Position numbers and translations under genes: made by a program. Of a DNA stretch of 64,000 nucleotides, positions 48,822-59,968 are shown piece after piece. Source of the DNA: Orbaceae bacterium BiB (GTDB lineage Bacteria; Pseudomonadota; Gammaproteobacteria; Enterobacterales; Orbaceae); assembly GCA_036251205.1 (NCBI GenBank), contig CP133958.1:496001-560000 (forward strand). Direction: 5' to 3'. The notes below the pieces were generated by a model. That model saw only the letters and a list, made by a program, of their open reading frames with translations, did no database searches and was not told the DNA's origin. How positions within the stretch are numbered: the first letter of the stretch is position 1; every line of letters starts with the position of its first letter.

Positions 48822-50378
48822 ATGGTTGATAGTCTTGCCCCCAATAAAGGATTTCTAAATCGTATTGAACGCATCGGTAATGCCATGCCAAGTATTACGA
48901 TGCTTTTTTTATATGCATTGATTATTTGTTGGGTTCTCTCATTTCTACTCTCTTTTGTCAGTTTCGATTATGTTAACCCATTAGATCCAACGGGTGAGAA
49001 GATTCAAGTTATCAATATGTTTGATTACAGTGAAATTGTCACTTTTTTAACAAAGATGGTCGGTAATTTTATTACGTTCCCGCCATTGGCTATCACCATT
49101 GTGGCAACTCTCGGGATTGGTATTGCTGAAGGTAGCGGATTTATTAATACTGCCTTGAAAAAAATGTTAAGTATTATTTCACCGAAAATGTTAACACCAA
49201 CAGTCGCTTTTGTCGGTGTTGTTGCACACATTGTCTCTGACTCTGCTTATGTGATTTTAATGCCAGTTTCAGCCTTAATGTTTTATGCGAGTGGACGTCA
49301 CCCTTTAGCCGGTGTTGCAACGGCCTTTGCTGGTTTAGCGGGTGGATTTACGGCGAGCTATACCCCATCACAAATAGATCCTATCTTACAAAGTTTTACT
49401 GAAAAAGCAGCACATTTACTGGATCCTAGCTATAGTGTTAATGTCCTATGTAACTACTTTTTCAGTCTTGGTGGTACTTTTGGTGTGATTCTAGTGTGTT
49501 GGTTCGTTACAGAAAAAATTGTTGAACCTTGGCTTAATAAGAATTGTCCTGTTGACTGTACTAATCCAACCGACTCTGAAGATGTAAAACAGATCACGCC
49601 TAGCCAAGCGAAAGGATTCCGTTGGGCAATTTTATCAATTATTGGCTTAATTGTATTGCTTACCGCACTACTCTACCCGGAAAGTTCGCCTTTTAGAGAT
49701 CCTAAAACCGGTAGTTTAACGAATTCAGCGGCTCCCGTAATGCAGTCTATTGTACCATTATTATTTATCTTTTTTGCTGTTCCAGGGTTAATTTACGGTT
49801 TTGTTGCTGGCACGTTTAAATCATCAAAAGATGTCACCAATACGATGGAAAACATTACCAAATCGCTGATCTCTTTTATTGTTTTCTGTTTTATTGCTGC
49901 ACAATTTTTATACTCTTTTGGTCACTCAAATATTGGTACATTAATCTCGCTTACTGGTGCAGATATGTTGCGTTCATTAAGTATGCCAGCATGGTTAACG
50001 ATTATTGGCATGATTTTATTATCATCATGTATTAACCTGATTATTACCTCTGCAACCTCAAAATGGGCAATTATGGCACCGGTTATGGTACCTATGTTAA
50101 TGGCAGTAGGTCTTTCGCCAGAATTAACTCAAGCCTCATTTAGAATTAGTGCCGCCGTCAATGTCAGTACCCCAATGTTCCCATTTTACCCATTAATTTT
50201 ATCTTACTGCCATAAATACTGCTCTAAGGCCGGCGTTGGTACACTATGCTCAATGATGATTCCATTCTCAATTGGTATCTGGTTAGTATTGGTTGCCACC
50301 TTGTTTATTTACTGGGGTTTTGATATTCCAATCGGTTTTGACAGTAGTTATACTTATGATTTACCACGTACACAATAA
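48822..50378 (+). CDS. AbgT family transporter
   Basis: 518 aa (E. coli AbgT 508), about eleven helices. It begins with the soluble lead FLNRIERIGNAMPSI and a first helix, then the family blocks TFPPLAITIVATLGIGIAEGSG, HIVSDSAYVILMPVSALMF and ASGRHPLAGVATAFAGLAGGFTA. The late segment MAPVMVPMLMAVGLSP is also typical. AbgT imports p-aminobenzoyl-glutamate; MtrF-like members export antimetabolites. With peptidase T 12 bp downstream, uptake of a small peptide or amino-acyl compound is a possibility. Confidence 0.88.
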   Translation: MVDSLAPNKGFLNRIERIGNAMPSITMLFLYALIICWVLSFLLSFVSFDYVNPLDPTGEKIQVINMFDYSEIVTFLTKMVGNFITFPPLAITIVATLGIGIAEGSGFINTALKKMLSIISPKMLTPTVAFVGVVAHIVSDSAYVILMPVSALMFYASGRHPLAGVATAFAGLAGGFTASYTPSQIDPILQSFTEKAAHLLDPSYSVNVLCNYFFSLGGTFGVILVCWFVTEKIVEPWLNKNCPVDCTNPTDSEDVKQITPSQAKGFRWAILSIIGLIVLLTALLYPESSPFRDPKTGSLTNSAAPVMQSIVPLLFIFFAVPGLIYGFVAGTFKSSKDVTNTMENITKSLISFIVFCFIAAQFLYSFGHSNIGTLISLTGADMLRSLSMPAWLTIIGMILLSSCINLIITSATSKWAIMAPVMVPMLMAVGLSPELTQASFRISAAVNVSTPMFPFYPLILSYCHKYCSKAGVGTLCSMMIPFSIGIWLVLVATLFIYWGFDIPIGFDSSYTYDLPRTQ

Positions 50379-50390
50379 TATGAGGTTTTT

Positions 50391-51629
50391 ATGCAATCAA
50401 TAGCACAACAGTTACAACAACGATTTTTTAGATATGTGGCAATAACCTCACAAAGTTGCGCAAGTCATCTTAACGTACCGAGTACTGAAGGACAACGTCA
50501 ATTAGCTCAACTACTGGCTAGTGAACTTAATGAGATGGGGATTACCGATACTTATTTAGATGAACATAGTGTGCTTATTGCACACTTTAAGGGTAAAAAA
50601 TCACAAGCGCCTAAAATTGGGTTTGTTGCTCATTTAGATACCGTTGATGTTGGTTTATCACCAGATATAAAACCACAAATTAAGCCATTTACTGGCGATA
50701 ATATCTGTTTAAATGCAGAAAAGAATATTTGGTTTAATGTAGAAGAACATCCAGAAATCAAAAATTACTTAAATGATGAGATTATTTTTAGTGATGGAAC
50801 TAGCGTACTTGGCGCTGACAATAAAGCAGCTATCACTGTATTGATGACATTAATACAACATATCAGCAAACATCCCGAAAACTATGGTGATATCTATGTT
50901 GCTTTTGTGCCAGATGAAGAGATCGGACTACGTGGTGCGAAAGTGATGGATTTATCGCGTTTCCCAGTTGATTTTGCTTATACTATCGACTGCTGCCAAT
51001 TAGGCGAAGTTGTTTATGAAACCTTTAATGCCGCCTCAGTCAATATTAAGATTAAAGGGGTGACGGCTCATCCAATGTCAGCTAAAAATGTCTTAGTTAA
51101 CCCTATCCGTGTTGCTCATGATATTATTAGCTGCTTTGATCGTCAGGATACGCCCGAACATACTGAAGGTCGTGAAGGCTATTTTTATGTAACAGATCTT
51201 AATGCAAACCCAGACTCCGCTGAGATAAAACTCTCAATTCGTGACTTCGATAAAACAAGTTATGAAGCAAGAAAACATTATATCAGTGAAGTGGTTAATT
51301 TGATTGCAGCTCGCCATCCTAAAGCCAAAATTGAGTATAGCGTTACCGATGTTTATAGCAATATTCATGACTCTTTAGGTGAAGACAGAACCGCTATCGA
51401 TTTAATTTTTAAAGGGATGGAAATGTTGTCTATCACACCAAAAGTCATTGCAATGCGCGGTGGTACTGATGGTTCTGCACTCTCTAAGCGCGGTATTTTT
51501 ACACCGAACTATTTTACCGGTGCACATAACTTCCATTCATTTTTTGAATTTTTACCAATGCAGTCTTTTATTAAGAGTTATCAATTGACTGAGCTGATTT
51601 GTCAACTTACTGCACAAACTACAAAATAA
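50391..51629 (+). CDS. pepT: peptidase T (tripeptide aminopeptidase)
   Basis: 412 aa (E. coli 408), M20B zinc peptidase releasing N-terminal residues from tripeptides in the cytoplasm. Metal ligands: GFVAHLDTVD (His, Asp), VLGADNKAAI (Asp), VPDEEIGLRGA (catalytic Glu and ligand Glu), TIDCCQLGE (Asp) and FTGAHNFHSFFEF (His). GGTDGSALS is also conserved. It is an operon partner of the AbgT family transporter. In E. coli pepT is FNR-activated; no FNR box could be read here. Confidence 0.95.
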   Translation: MQSIAQQLQQRFFRYVAITSQSCASHLNVPSTEGQRQLAQLLASELNEMGITDTYLDEHSVLIAHFKGKKSQAPKIGFVAHLDTVDVGLSPDIKPQIKPFTGDNICLNAEKNIWFNVEEHPEIKNYLNDEIIFSDGTSVLGADNKAAITVLMTLIQHISKHPENYGDIYVAFVPDEEIGLRGAKVMDLSRFPVDFAYTIDCCQLGEVVYETFNAASVNIKIKGVTAHPMSAKNVLVNPIRVAHDIISCFDRQDTPEHTEGREGYFYVTDLNANPDSAEIKLSIRDFDKTSYEARKHYISEVVNLIAARHPKAKIEYSVTDVYSNIHDSLGEDRTAIDLIFKGMEMLSITPKVIAMRGGTDGSALSKRGIFTPNYFTGAHNFHSFFEFLPMQSFIKSYQLTELICQLTAQTTK

Positions 51630-51637
51630 TCGCACTA

Positions 51638-51659
51638 AACCACCCATTATTGGGTGGTT
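51638..51659 (+). terminator. hairpin after pepT
   Basis: AACCACCCA, loop TTAT, TGGGTGGTT: a 9-bp GC-containing stem 9 bp after the stop codon. The T run is weak (TTAATCATTT). Confidence 0.75.
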
Positions 51660-51704
51660 AATCATTTCCACTTCAGTTCTATTTTATTACATCATATAAG
51701 CATT

Positions 51705-51765
51705 ATGATGATACAAGTATTTTCGTTATTTTTTTACTGTAAACTATTAATATAGTATAAAAATA
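51705..51765 (+). repeat. dispersed intergenic repeat, copy 2 (61 bp)
   Basis: Same ordered blocks as copy 1 at 26773-26830: ATGATGATA, TTTCGTTATTTTTTT, CTGTAA, 10 unconserved bases, TAGTATAAAAATA. It is located between the converging pepT and ybhR genes, where no gene promoter is needed. Confidence 0.65.
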
Positions 51766-51835
51766 ATATTGTTTTAGCCACTTTTATTCAATCGCTGGGT
51801 TTTTAGAATCATAATCTCAAAGCAATCATAAAGGA

Positions 51836-52957
51836 TTAACCTAGCTTTCTTTTAAATAAGTAGTAAGCAATACTTCCCATAAGAAGAGTAATAAGTAACA
51901 GTGGCCATAAATTTTGCCAAATAATGGTAAATTCAGCGTCTTTAAGGTAGATCTGTTTAGTTAACTCAGTAAAGTGGCGAATCGGATTAATCCAAGTTAT
52001 TTTTTGTAAAAATTCGGGCATATTTTCAACAGGGGCAATATAACCAGACAACAACACTGCAGGCACCATAAATGTCATTATCCCAATAAATGCTTGTTGT
52101 TGTGTTGAACATAATGCGCTAATAAATAATCCGAAACCGACCAAAGAGAGGCCATAACAGATAATACATAAATAGTAATAGACCAATGAACCTTGAAATG
52201 GAATTTTATATAAGAATATACTAAATAGAAGAACCAGCGATCCCTGCAAAGTAGCGACAATCACAGCAGGAACCGCTTTACCAATAAAGATCTGCCATGT
52301 ACTTAATGGTGAAACCCGTAGCTGATCTAAGGTTCCCTGCTCTCGTTCCCGGGCAACAGATAGCGAAGTCACAATAAGCACACCAATAGTCGTAATTAAG
52401 GCAACTAAACAAGGTAAAACAAACCACTTATAATCCAAATTAGGGTTAAACCAGTTACGAATTACCAATTGATTATCATTGCATAGTTGCTGGTTATCAC
52501 ACTGCGACTGTTTCTGATATTGCATTATGATTTGTTGAACATAATCTGCAGCAATTTGCGCACTATTTGATTGACGGCCATCTAGAATTAATTGAATTTG
52601 CGATGACTGTCTGGATAACCATTTCTGAGCAAAATCATCAGCAAAGCGTACAACTAACAGGGCTTTTTGCTCATTAATAACCGATGCTATCTGCTCTGCT
52701 GAATCTAAATATAGCGTGTGAGAGAAACTTTCTGAGTGAGTAATATTATCAATGATCTCTGTCGAGATAGGATCAATAGCAGTTCGATAGATTGCTACCG
52801 TCACATTCGTAACATTCAGCGTTGCGGCAAACGGAAAGACTAAGATTTGAATCAATACCGGCATGATTAAAATAGTACGAGTTTGTTTATCTTGCAGCAG
52901 TAAGATTAACTCTTTACGAATTAATGCGAAGGTTCGATATAATGTTTTCAGACTCAT
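51836..52957 (-). CDS. ybhR: ABC-2 type permease, YbhR-like
   Basis: 373 aa (E. coli YbhR 368). One N-terminal helix ([21 protein letters not shown]), a large extracytoplasmic domain (about 45-170), then five helices, the ABC-2 exporter permease layout. [24 protein letters not shown] (about 200-223) is the conserved cytoplasmic coupling helix. It is the last of the four-gene ybhGFSR-type unit, 19 bp after the other permease; the two would form the heterodimer through which substrates leave. Confidence 0.88.
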   Translation of the reverse strand: MSLKTLYRTFALIRKELILLLQDKQTRTILIMPVLIQILVFPFAATLNVTNVTVAIYRTAIDPISTEIIDNITHSESFSHTLYLDSAEQIASVINEQKALLVVRFADDFAQKWLSRQSSQIQLILDGRQSNSAQIAADYVQQIIMQYQKQSQCDNQQLCNDNQLVIRNWFNPNLDYKWFVLPCLVALITTIGVLIVTSLSVAREREQGTLDQLRVSPLSTWQIFIGKAVPAVIVATLQGSLVLLFSIFLYKIPFQGSLVYYYLCIICYGLSLVGFGLFISALCSTQQQAFIGIMTFMVPAVLLSGYIAPVENMPEFLQKITWINPIRHFTELTKQIYLKDAEFTIIWQNLWPLLLITLLMGSIAYYLFKRKLG

Positions 52958-52976
52958 TCGTATTAGCTCCCCAAAA

Positions 52977-54095
52977 TTAATCTAAATTTAATTTGGTCTT
53001 TTTGATGGTGATCAGGAGTAAGATCACCATAAATGACAGTAAAAAACCGGCATTAACCAATAAAATAGAGATAATATCACCAGCAAGAAACAGGGTTTGT
53101 ATTGCATTAACATAGTAACGAGCGGGAATTAAATACGTAATCATACGCACAATCGCTGGCATACTATCAATCTCAAAAACAAATCCCGATAACATAATTG
53201 CAGGCAGAAATGCAGCATTAATGGCAATCATTGCGGCATTAAATTGGTTGCGCATCAAAGTCGATATCAATAGCCCCATAGCTAATATCGTTAATAAAAA
53301 TAATGAACTAATAATGAATAGATAAAATAGAGAGCCTCGAAACGGGATCTGCATAATAAAAATTGCAACTAATAAGCAGATAATTAATGCAATAATACCA
53401 AGGATATAATAGGGTAATAATTTTGATAATAAGAGTTCCCACTTAGTGATCGGCGTTGACAGTAATGACTCCATCGTTCCCCGTTCCCACTCCCTTGCCA
53501 CAACTAAAGAGGTTAATATTGAGCCAATAACAGTCATTATAATAGTAATTGAGCCTGGAACAATATAGTGCTGACTAATCACATCAGCATTAAACCAATA
53601 ACGCGTTTCAATCTGTATCGTTTGCGGTGTCACTAACCCTTTATCAACAAGTTGCTGCTGCTGCCAAATTTGCCAGACACCATTTAAATAACCTTGGACA
53701 AATTTTGCGGTATTTGGCTCGCTACCATCAGTAATAACTTGTATAGTGGCTTTATTCTCATTTAGGCGCTGAGCAAAATCATTCGGTATGACAACTATTC
53801 CACGAATTTCACCACTATTAATTTTTTGTGTTAATGCTTGCCGACTATTTTCCGGCACGATTTGAATATACGTTGATCCGTTGAGTGACTGCACAAAGTT
53901 ATTCGCAGCTTGGCTTTGCTGTTCAACAAGTACCCCAACCTTTAGGCGATTAGAGTCTAAATTAATACCATACCCAAAAATAAATAACAGCATTAATGGA
54001 ATCACAACGGCAATCAATAAGCAGCTTGGGTCACGTATAATTTGTAACGTCTCTTTATGACAAAGGGTATAGGTTCTCGATAATGAAAATGCCAT
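52977..54095 (-). CDS. ybhS: ABC-2 type permease, YbhS-like
   Basis: 372 aa (E. coli YbhS 377). Same layout as its downstream neighbour: N-terminal helix ([20 protein letters not shown]), external domain, and the coupling segment [25 protein letters not shown] (about 206-230), then five helices. It starts one base after the ATPase stop codon, so translation is coupled. Confidence 0.88.
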   Translation of the reverse strand: MAFSLSRTYTLCHKETLQIIRDPSCLLIAVVIPLMLLFIFGYGINLDSNRLKVGVLVEQQSQAANNFVQSLNGSTYIQIVPENSRQALTQKINSGEIRGIVVIPNDFAQRLNENKATIQVITDGSEPNTAKFVQGYLNGVWQIWQQQQLVDKGLVTPQTIQIETRYWFNADVISQHYIVPGSITIIMTVIGSILTSLVVAREWERGTMESLLSTPITKWELLLSKLLPYYILGIIALIICLLVAIFIMQIPFRGSLFYLFIISSLFLLTILAMGLLISTLMRNQFNAAMIAINAAFLPAIMLSGFVFEIDSMPAIVRMITYLIPARYYVNAIQTLFLAGDIISILLVNAGFLLSFMVILLLITIKKTKLNLD

Positions 54096-54096
54096 A

Positions 54097-55848
54097 TTAT
54101 TTCCCTTCAGCTTTTATAATAGATTGTTTTACAAGGGCAATAAATGCTTGTTCCATTGTTGGATTTGGCCTGTCACTCGAAACCACTGATTGTTTTAATT
54201 CATCAGGTGAACCTAGCGCAATTAATTGGCCACGATTAACCAGTCCGATTCGGTCGCAATATTCTGCCTCATCCATAAAATGAGTGGTTACCATGACAGT
54301 TACCCCCTTTTCAACCAGACTATTAATATGTACCCAAAACTCTCGACGAGTAATTGGATCAACCCCTGACGTTGGTTCATCTAAAAAAAGAATTTCGGGT
54401 TTATGCATCAATGCGCAAGCTAAGGCTAAGCGCTGCTTATATCCTAATGGTAAATCTTCAGGCGTGGTGTTAAGGATTGAGTCAAAATGAAAAGCATTAA
54501 TCATCTCTGCAACACTCGCTTTTTGCTGTTTACCGGTCAAACCATAGATACCCGAGAAAAACTGTAAATTCTGTTTAACCGTCAATTTATCATATAGGGA
54601 AAAACGTTGTGCCATATAACCCAAATGTTGCCGGACAGTAATAGAGCTTTTTTTTAGATCAAGCCCCAATACTAAGGCTTTACCACTCGTAATCGATAAT
54701 AGCCCACACATCATTTTAAAAATCGTTGATTTACCTGCTCCATTAGGGCCTAGTAAACCAAAAATTTCACCACGTTTAACACTAAAATTGACATGATCTG
54801 TGGCTGTAAAAGAACCAAATTTTTTTGTTAACGACTCTGCTTCAATAACCGCTTCATGTTGACTACAATCAATATCGTTCATAATCTCAGTGAGAATCGA
54901 TTGCCGAGTCTCAATACCACCAAGAAGATCAATAAACGCATCTTCAAATCGCCCTTCAATTGATTTGACACTTAACTCAACATTTGGGAAAAGCTGTTGA
55001 ACAGCAGAAATCGATAATACTTGTTTTAAAATAAGCCGAACACTATCACCTTCAATAACGCCATCACTCACTTGCTGATTAGTTAATGCTCTTTGTAGCA
55101 GCTGTCGATGAGGCTCTTTAGATGAAAGCAAAAAGACGCGGTCTTTTACTCGCTGAGTGAGCAAATCAGGTTGCCCTCTAAACAGCAATTTACCTTCGTT
55201 AAGTAGTAAAACATCTTGGCATTGTTGAGCTTCATCAAGATAAGACGTACTCCAAATAATTAGCATCCCTTCTTTCGCTAATTGATGAACCATTTGCCAA
55301 AGTTCTTGACGAGAAATAGGATCTACCCCAACCCCAGGTTCATCTAATAATAATACTTGAGGTGAACCTAATAAGGTACAAGCAAGACCTAGTTTTTGCT
55401 TCATACCGCCAGATAATTTGCCTGCAAAACGGTCTGTAAAACGCGATAAATCAGTAAATTTAAGTAGCTTAGTAAAAATAGCGACTCTATCTTCACCTTT
55501 AATATTACGCAAATCGGCAAAGAGATCTAAATTCTCCTGTACAGTGAGATCTTCATATAGTCCAAATTTTTGTGGCATATAACCAAGAACGGTTCTTAAT
55601 ACTGGCCCTTGTGTTACTGGATTTAGACCAATGACAGAAATTGATCCTTGAGTTGGACTTAATAATCCAGCTAACATTCGTAATAACGTTGTTTTACCAG
55701 CACCGTCAGGACCGACCAGACCGATAACGCCATTCGGTTTAATCGTCAATGATAAAGAGTCTAGTGCGATCGTAGTTTGATTTTTGCTAACAAAACATTT
55801 TTGGACATTTTGTAAAATAATCTCATTGGAATTAGCTGTATTTGGCAT
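54097..55848 (-). CDS. ybhF: double ABC ATPase, YbhF-like
   Basis: 583 aa (E. coli YbhF 578): two complete nucleotide-binding domains in one chain. Domain 1 has Walker [10 protein letters not shown], signature LSGGMKQK and Walker [14 protein letters not shown]. Domain 2 has GPNGAGKST, a degenerate signature ([13 protein letters not shown]) and [13 protein letters not shown]. It powers the YbhSR permeases. E. coli YbhFSR exports cefoperazone and chloramphenicol-type compounds and cations (family knowledge). Unlike RbbA there is no fused permease domain. Confidence 0.92.
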   Translation of the reverse strand: MPNTANSNEIILQNVQKCFVSKNQTTIALDSLSLTIKPNGVIGLVGPDGAGKTTLLRMLAGLLSPTQGSISVIGLNPVTQGPVLRTVLGYMPQKFGLYEDLTVQENLDLFADLRNIKGEDRVAIFTKLLKFTDLSRFTDRFAGKLSGGMKQKLGLACTLLGSPQVLLLDEPGVGVDPISRQELWQMVHQLAKEGMLIIWSTSYLDEAQQCQDVLLLNEGKLLFRGQPDLLTQRVKDRVFLLSSKEPHRQLLQRALTNQQVSDGVIEGDSVRLILKQVLSISAVQQLFPNVELSVKSIEGRFEDAFIDLLGGIETRQSILTEIMNDIDCSQHEAVIEAESLTKKFGSFTATDHVNFSVKRGEIFGLLGPNGAGKSTIFKMMCGLLSITSGKALVLGLDLKKSSITVRQHLGYMAQRFSLYDKLTVKQNLQFFSGIYGLTGKQQKASVAEMINAFHFDSILNTTPEDLPLGYKQRLALACALMHKPEILFLDEPTSGVDPITRREFWVHINSLVEKGVTVMVTTHFMDEAEYCDRIGLVNRGQLIALGSPDELKQSVVSSDRPNPTMEQAFIALVKQSIIKAEGK

Positions 55849-55879
55849 AACGCTGCTTTCCTTTTGCTATCGATTTATT

Positions 55880-56716
55880 TTACTGGGCAAATTCAACTGT
55901 TACAGGCATACCTTGCCTTAATAATTCGTCAGCTTTGCCCTCTCCCGTCTGGTCGACGACAATGCGCAATCGATACACTAAACTGGTACGTAACACAGCT
56001 GTTTCAACCGTTTTTGGTGTAAATTCAGCCTGTGAAGAGACAAAACCGATATGCCCAATATAAGGTTTATTCGGTCTTGCATCAGTATAAATATAGACTT
56101 TTCTATCTGGGATCGCTTGCGCTAAATTAACTTCATCAATATAGGCTTTAATCCAAATTGGTTGGCTAATGGCAACCGAATAAACGGTGGTTCCAGCGCT
56201 TAACATCGTTCCCGGTTCAACGGCTCTAACTAACACCGTACCAGCTTCTGGTGCATAAAGCTCTGTATCTTGTAACGTTAACAAAGCTTGATCTGTATTG
56301 GCTTTAGCTGCAGTTAAATTAGCCCAAGCCTGATCTTTTGCGGTTTGACTATCATCAAATTGGTTTTGTGAAATAGCTGAAGTCTTAATTAACTGCATCT
56401 GTCGTTGATAATAGCGCTCAGCATAATCATAAGCGGCTTGCGCTTGTGCAACTTGTGCTTGGCTTTGTTCTAACGATATTTGATAAGGTTTAGGATCTAT
56501 TTTGGCAAGTAACTCACCGGGAACAACAGATTCCCCTTCATTTTTAAATAGCTCGACTAAACGACCAGAGACTCTAAAACTGGTATTAACCGTGCGGATA
56601 TCAACATTGCCATAAAGTGTTAAACTTTTCGACTGTGTCTGATTTTGCCATACATAATATCCTGCGGCCAGACACACAAGCACAATTACACTTAAAATAA
56701 CCCATTTCTTCATCAT
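55880..56716 (-). CDS. ybhG: HlyD-type periplasmic adaptor, YbhG-like
   Basis: 278 aa, shorter than E. coli YbhG (332). An N-terminal membrane anchor (WVILSVIVLVCLAAGYYVW), a split lipoyl domain (GNVDIRTVNTSFRVSGRLVEL and TELYAPEAGTVLVRAVEPGTML-like LYAPEAGTVLVR), a short coiled-coil hairpin (about 75-140) and a beta-barrel with the YbhG-like FTPKTVETAVLRTSLVYRLRI. The missing length is mostly in the hairpin, which would shorten its reach toward an outer-membrane channel. It is the first gene of the unit; no TetR regulator (CecR/YbhH) is next to it. Confidence 0.88.
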   Translation of the reverse strand: MMKKWVILSVIVLVCLAAGYYVWQNQTQSKSLTLYGNVDIRTVNTSFRVSGRLVELFKNEGESVVPGELLAKIDPKPYQISLEQSQAQVAQAQAAYDYAERYYQRQMQLIKTSAISQNQFDDSQTAKDQAWANLTAAKANTDQALLTLQDTELYAPEAGTVLVRAVEPGTMLSAGTTVYSVAISQPIWIKAYIDEVNLAQAIPDRKVYIYTDARPNKPYIGHIGFVSSQAEFTPKTVETAVLRTSLVYRLRIVVDQTGEGKADELLRQGMPVTVEFAQ

Positions 56717-56998
56717 TCATTGCCTTTTTGATAGAAACATTAAATTAATATAAAACGGCGCTGTTATAATAACCATGTTAGTTTGTATCTAGCCTAATTA
56801 TATACTAATAAACAAGTAGTTACCAAGCTTACAATGAGTCTTGTAATAATAAAGAAAACGAAAATATTAAGATCTGGGCTAAATCACATAATCGAACCTA
56901 ATAGTCATGATGATCGAAGGGTTAGTCGAGGTGAGTATATTATTTGTTATAAAACAAGCCATAATGACAATAAATTTATGCCATTATGACCTTAAAAA
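56717..56998. other. ybhG-uxaA spacer
   Basis: 282 bp, AT-rich. CATAATG (56960) and CATTATG (56982) form a loose hairpin just downstream of uxaA and might end the uxa transcript. Nothing else is recognised. Confidence 0.4.
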
Positions 56999-58492
56999 CT
57001 ATTCAGTTACGCCATTTTTAAAGATTGCCAGCTCTTTAAACTCATTTATTTCATTACAACTTTGCTTACCATTAGCAATAGCTACAATTAAATCGATAAA
57101 TTGGGCCAACAAATCATGCATATTAACGCCATCAACTAATTGACCAGCATTAAAATCAATCCATGTCGGTTTTTTATTAGCCAATGCGCTATTGGTCGCT
57201 AACTTGATCGTAGGTACAAATCCACCATAAGGTGTTCCACGTCCTGTTGAGAACAGTACCATATGACAACCCGATGCAATTAATGCGCTAGTTGCAACTG
57301 CATCATTACCCGGCGCAGATAATAAGTTAAGACCAGCTTTTGTTAAACGTTCGCCATATTGTAGAACATCAACAACTTGACTACTCCCCGCTTTTTGTGT
57401 GCAACCCAATGATTTATCTTCTAATGTAGTAATTCCTCCAGCTTTATTACCGGGTGATGGATTTTCATAAATAGGTTGATTGTAGTCCATAAAATACTGT
57501 TTAAAACTATTCACCATGTTAACTGTTTTGGTAAATGTAGCTTCATCCGCACAATGTTCCATCAGAATAGTTTCTGCACCAAACATCTCTGGCACTTCCG
57601 TTAAAACGCTCGTGCCACCATGGGCGATAATATAGTCTGAGAACCGACCCAATAATGGATTTGCAGTAATCCCCGATAATCCATCAGATCCTCCACACTC
57701 TAAGCCAAATTTTAATTCACTTAATTTACCGCTAACCCGTTGATCTTGTTTTAACTGGTGATATAACTGCGTTAAATGCCTTAATCCTGCTGAGATTTCA
57801 TCTGACTCTTCTTGCAAAATCATGAATTTTACACGCTCAGCATCATAGTCACCTAAAGTTTCACGAAATACCTTCAATTGATTGTTTTCACAACCAAGCC
57901 CCATCACTAATACTCCGCCAGCATTAGGATGTTTAACCATATCTTGTAAAATTGTACGTGTATTTTGATGATCTTGACCAAGCTGTGAACATCCATAAGG
58001 GTGAGTTAATACGTAAACTTGATCGTAGTCATCACCTTGTTTAGCTAGCTGGGCAATAAATTTTTTACAAATTTGTTGCGCAATACCATTAACACAACCG
58101 ACTGTAGGGACAATCCATAATTCGTTACGGATCCCTACATCGCCGTTACTCCGACGATAAATCTGAACGTCACGATCGGCAAATTCAGTATGAATATCGA
58201 GCGGTTTCGGTTGATACTGATATTGATCTAACTCACCAAGATTGGTCTTAACATTATGGGTATGCACATGTTGTCCAATATGGATATCAGTCGTAGCATG
58301 GCCAATAGGAAAACCATATTTAATAATGTTTTGCTGTGCGGCAATCTCTTTAATGGCCACTTTGTGGCCCGAGGGGATGTCTTGCGTCACAGCAATAGTC
58401 TCATTGCCGATGGCTAATACATCATTTTTTTCTAAATTTTCCAAGGCAATGACGACATTATCATTACCATTGATTTTGATCACTTTTTTCAT
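56999..58492 (-). CDS. uxaA: altronate dehydratase
   Basis: 497 aa (E. coli 495). It dehydrates D-altronate to 2-keto-3-deoxygluconate in galacturonate breakdown. The N-terminal SAF domain (about 1-90) ends near PIGHATTDIHIGQHVHTHN; the large C-terminal domain holds RSNGDVGIRNELWIVPTVGCVN, THPYGCSQLGQDH, GLGCENNQ, LECGGSDGLSGITANPLLG and FSTGRGTPYGG, with the iron-binding cysteines. It is the last gene of uxaC-uxaB-uxaA. Confidence 0.96.
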   Translation of the reverse strand: MKKVIKINGNDNVVIALENLEKNDVLAIGNETIAVTQDIPSGHKVAIKEIAAQQNIIKYGFPIGHATTDIHIGQHVHTHNVKTNLGELDQYQYQPKPLDIHTEFADRDVQIYRRSNGDVGIRNELWIVPTVGCVNGIAQQICKKFIAQLAKQGDDYDQVYVLTHPYGCSQLGQDHQNTRTILQDMVKHPNAGGVLVMGLGCENNQLKVFRETLGDYDAERVKFMILQEESDEISAGLRHLTQLYHQLKQDQRVSGKLSELKFGLECGGSDGLSGITANPLLGRFSDYIIAHGGTSVLTEVPEMFGAETILMEHCADEATFTKTVNMVNSFKQYFMDYNQPIYENPSPGNKAGGITTLEDKSLGCTQKAGSSQVVDVLQYGERLTKAGLNLLSAPGNDAVATSALIASGCHMVLFSTGRGTPYGGFVPTIKLATNSALANKKPTWIDFNAGQLVDGVNMHDLLAQFIDLIVAIANGKQSCNEINEFKELAIFKNGVTE

Positions 58493-58500
58493 AATTTACC

Positions 58501-59952
58501 CTAGCAGCAAGATGTTAATGCTGCTCTCATATCCGTTGCTAAGATAGCATCCACTTGTTTAGTAATCGTTGCGACTAATTCTGGAACCTGAGTTAAGTCA
58601 CATTGCCAGTGCTGTGATTGACTTAATACTTCTGTCACTAATTGCGTGGTTGAGATCTGTTTATTGGCATGCTGAAGCCATAATTTACTGTACATCTCAA
58701 GAATCCAAGCATCATCTTGTAATGGAATAGCTTCATCATTACGTTTACCACGGTAAAACACGATTAATGCTGATAAAGCAAAAGTTAAGCATTGTGGCAA
58801 ATGTTGATACTTTTCTTGATATGCTAGCAATTGCGGTAAAATACGAGTCCGATACTTTGTCATACTATTTAACGAGATTGACAATAATTGATGAACAATA
58901 AACGGATTTTTAAAACGATTAATTACGGCTTGCGCAAAGTCTTGTAATTCATCTTGTGGTAACGATAGGACAGGAATGATTTCATGATAAATTGCTTGTT
59001 CAATATACTTAAGCAATTGTTCATCTTGCATTGTACTCCCGACATCATTTAAACCCGCCAGATAAGCAACTGGTACCATCGCAGTATGAGCACCATTTAA
59101 GATCGCCACCTTACGCTCTTTATAAGGTTTAATATCATCAACTAATAAAATATTAAGATCGAGTTGGTTGAGGCGTAATTTCTCAGCTAAAACTTTTGGC
59201 CCTTGAATTACAAACAGATAAAAATACTCAGCCGTATCTAAAAAGCTATCTTGGTAGCCAAGCTCTTGCTGTAATTCATTCACTTCATTTTTAGGATAAC
59301 CGGTGACAATTCGATCGACTAATGTTGAGCAAAAAGTATTACTACTATTTAACCAATCAATAAATGCCGTCGGTAATTGCCACTCTTTCGCGTAACGATG
59401 AACTAATTCTTGTAACGCTTCACCATTATAATCAATTAATTCACACGGAATAATGATTAATCCTTTATCTGCTGCACCTGAGAAATGTTGAAAACGAGTA
59501 TATAAAAACTGAGTCAACTTAGCGGGATAGCTAATTGCAGGCTTATCACTTAATTTATCTCCGGCATGATAACTAATTCCAGCCTCGGTCGTATTAGAGA
59601 AGATAAATTCAATATTGGCATCTTTTGCTAATGCGAGATAATCATCAAATTGTTTATAAATATTAATTTCATTATTTATGCTGCGAATAATACGAAACTC
59701 TTTTACTCGTTCGCTCTGTTCATTCAAACCACGAATAATTGTCGTATATAATCCATCTTGTGTATTGAGTAATGGTGGAAAATCAGTATCAATTGGTCTG
59801 ACAACTGTAATTCCCGCATTTAAATCGGTATGTTCATTGAGTAAATCAATTTGCCAATCTACAAAAGCGCGTAAAAAATTACCTTCACCAAACTGCACAA
59901 TTTTAGTTGGATAAGATGAGCCCGGGTAGCTTTTTCTATTGAGTTGTTGCAT
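58501..59952 (-). CDS. uxaB: tagaturonate reductase (altronate oxidoreductase)
   Basis: 483 aa (E. coli 483). It reduces D-tagaturonate to D-altronate with NADH. The N-terminal Rossmann region reads [22 protein letters not shown], with [15 protein letters not shown] following. The catalytic region of the long-chain mannitol dehydrogenase family, [29 protein letters not shown], is intact (about 273-301, in parts), including the Lys and the NGAH motif. In E. coli uxaB stands apart from uxaCA; here it lies between uxaC and uxaA. AAGGAA is the ribosome-binding site. Confidence 0.96.
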   Translation of the reverse strand: MQQLNRKSYPGSSYPTKIVQFGEGNFLRAFVDWQIDLLNEHTDLNAGITVVRPIDTDFPPLLNTQDGLYTTIIRGLNEQSERVKEFRIIRSINNEINIYKQFDDYLALAKDANIEFIFSNTTEAGISYHAGDKLSDKPAISYPAKLTQFLYTRFQHFSGAADKGLIIIPCELIDYNGEALQELVHRYAKEWQLPTAFIDWLNSSNTFCSTLVDRIVTGYPKNEVNELQQELGYQDSFLDTAEYFYLFVIQGPKVLAEKLRLNQLDLNILLVDDIKPYKERKVAILNGAHTAMVPVAYLAGLNDVGSTMQDEQLLKYIEQAIYHEIIPVLSLPQDELQDFAQAVINRFKNPFIVHQLLSISLNSMTKYRTRILPQLLAYQEKYQHLPQCLTFALSALIVFYRGKRNDEAIPLQDDAWILEMYSKLWLQHANKQISTTQLVTEVLSQSQHWQCDLTQVPELVATITKQVDAILATDMRAALTSCC

Positions 59953-59968
59953 TTTAATCGTTCCTTAA

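Noticed and set aside
56907-57143. 78-aa rightward ORF before uxaA
   Set aside because: Half of it is antisense to uxaA and the rest shows no coding character or ribosome-binding site.
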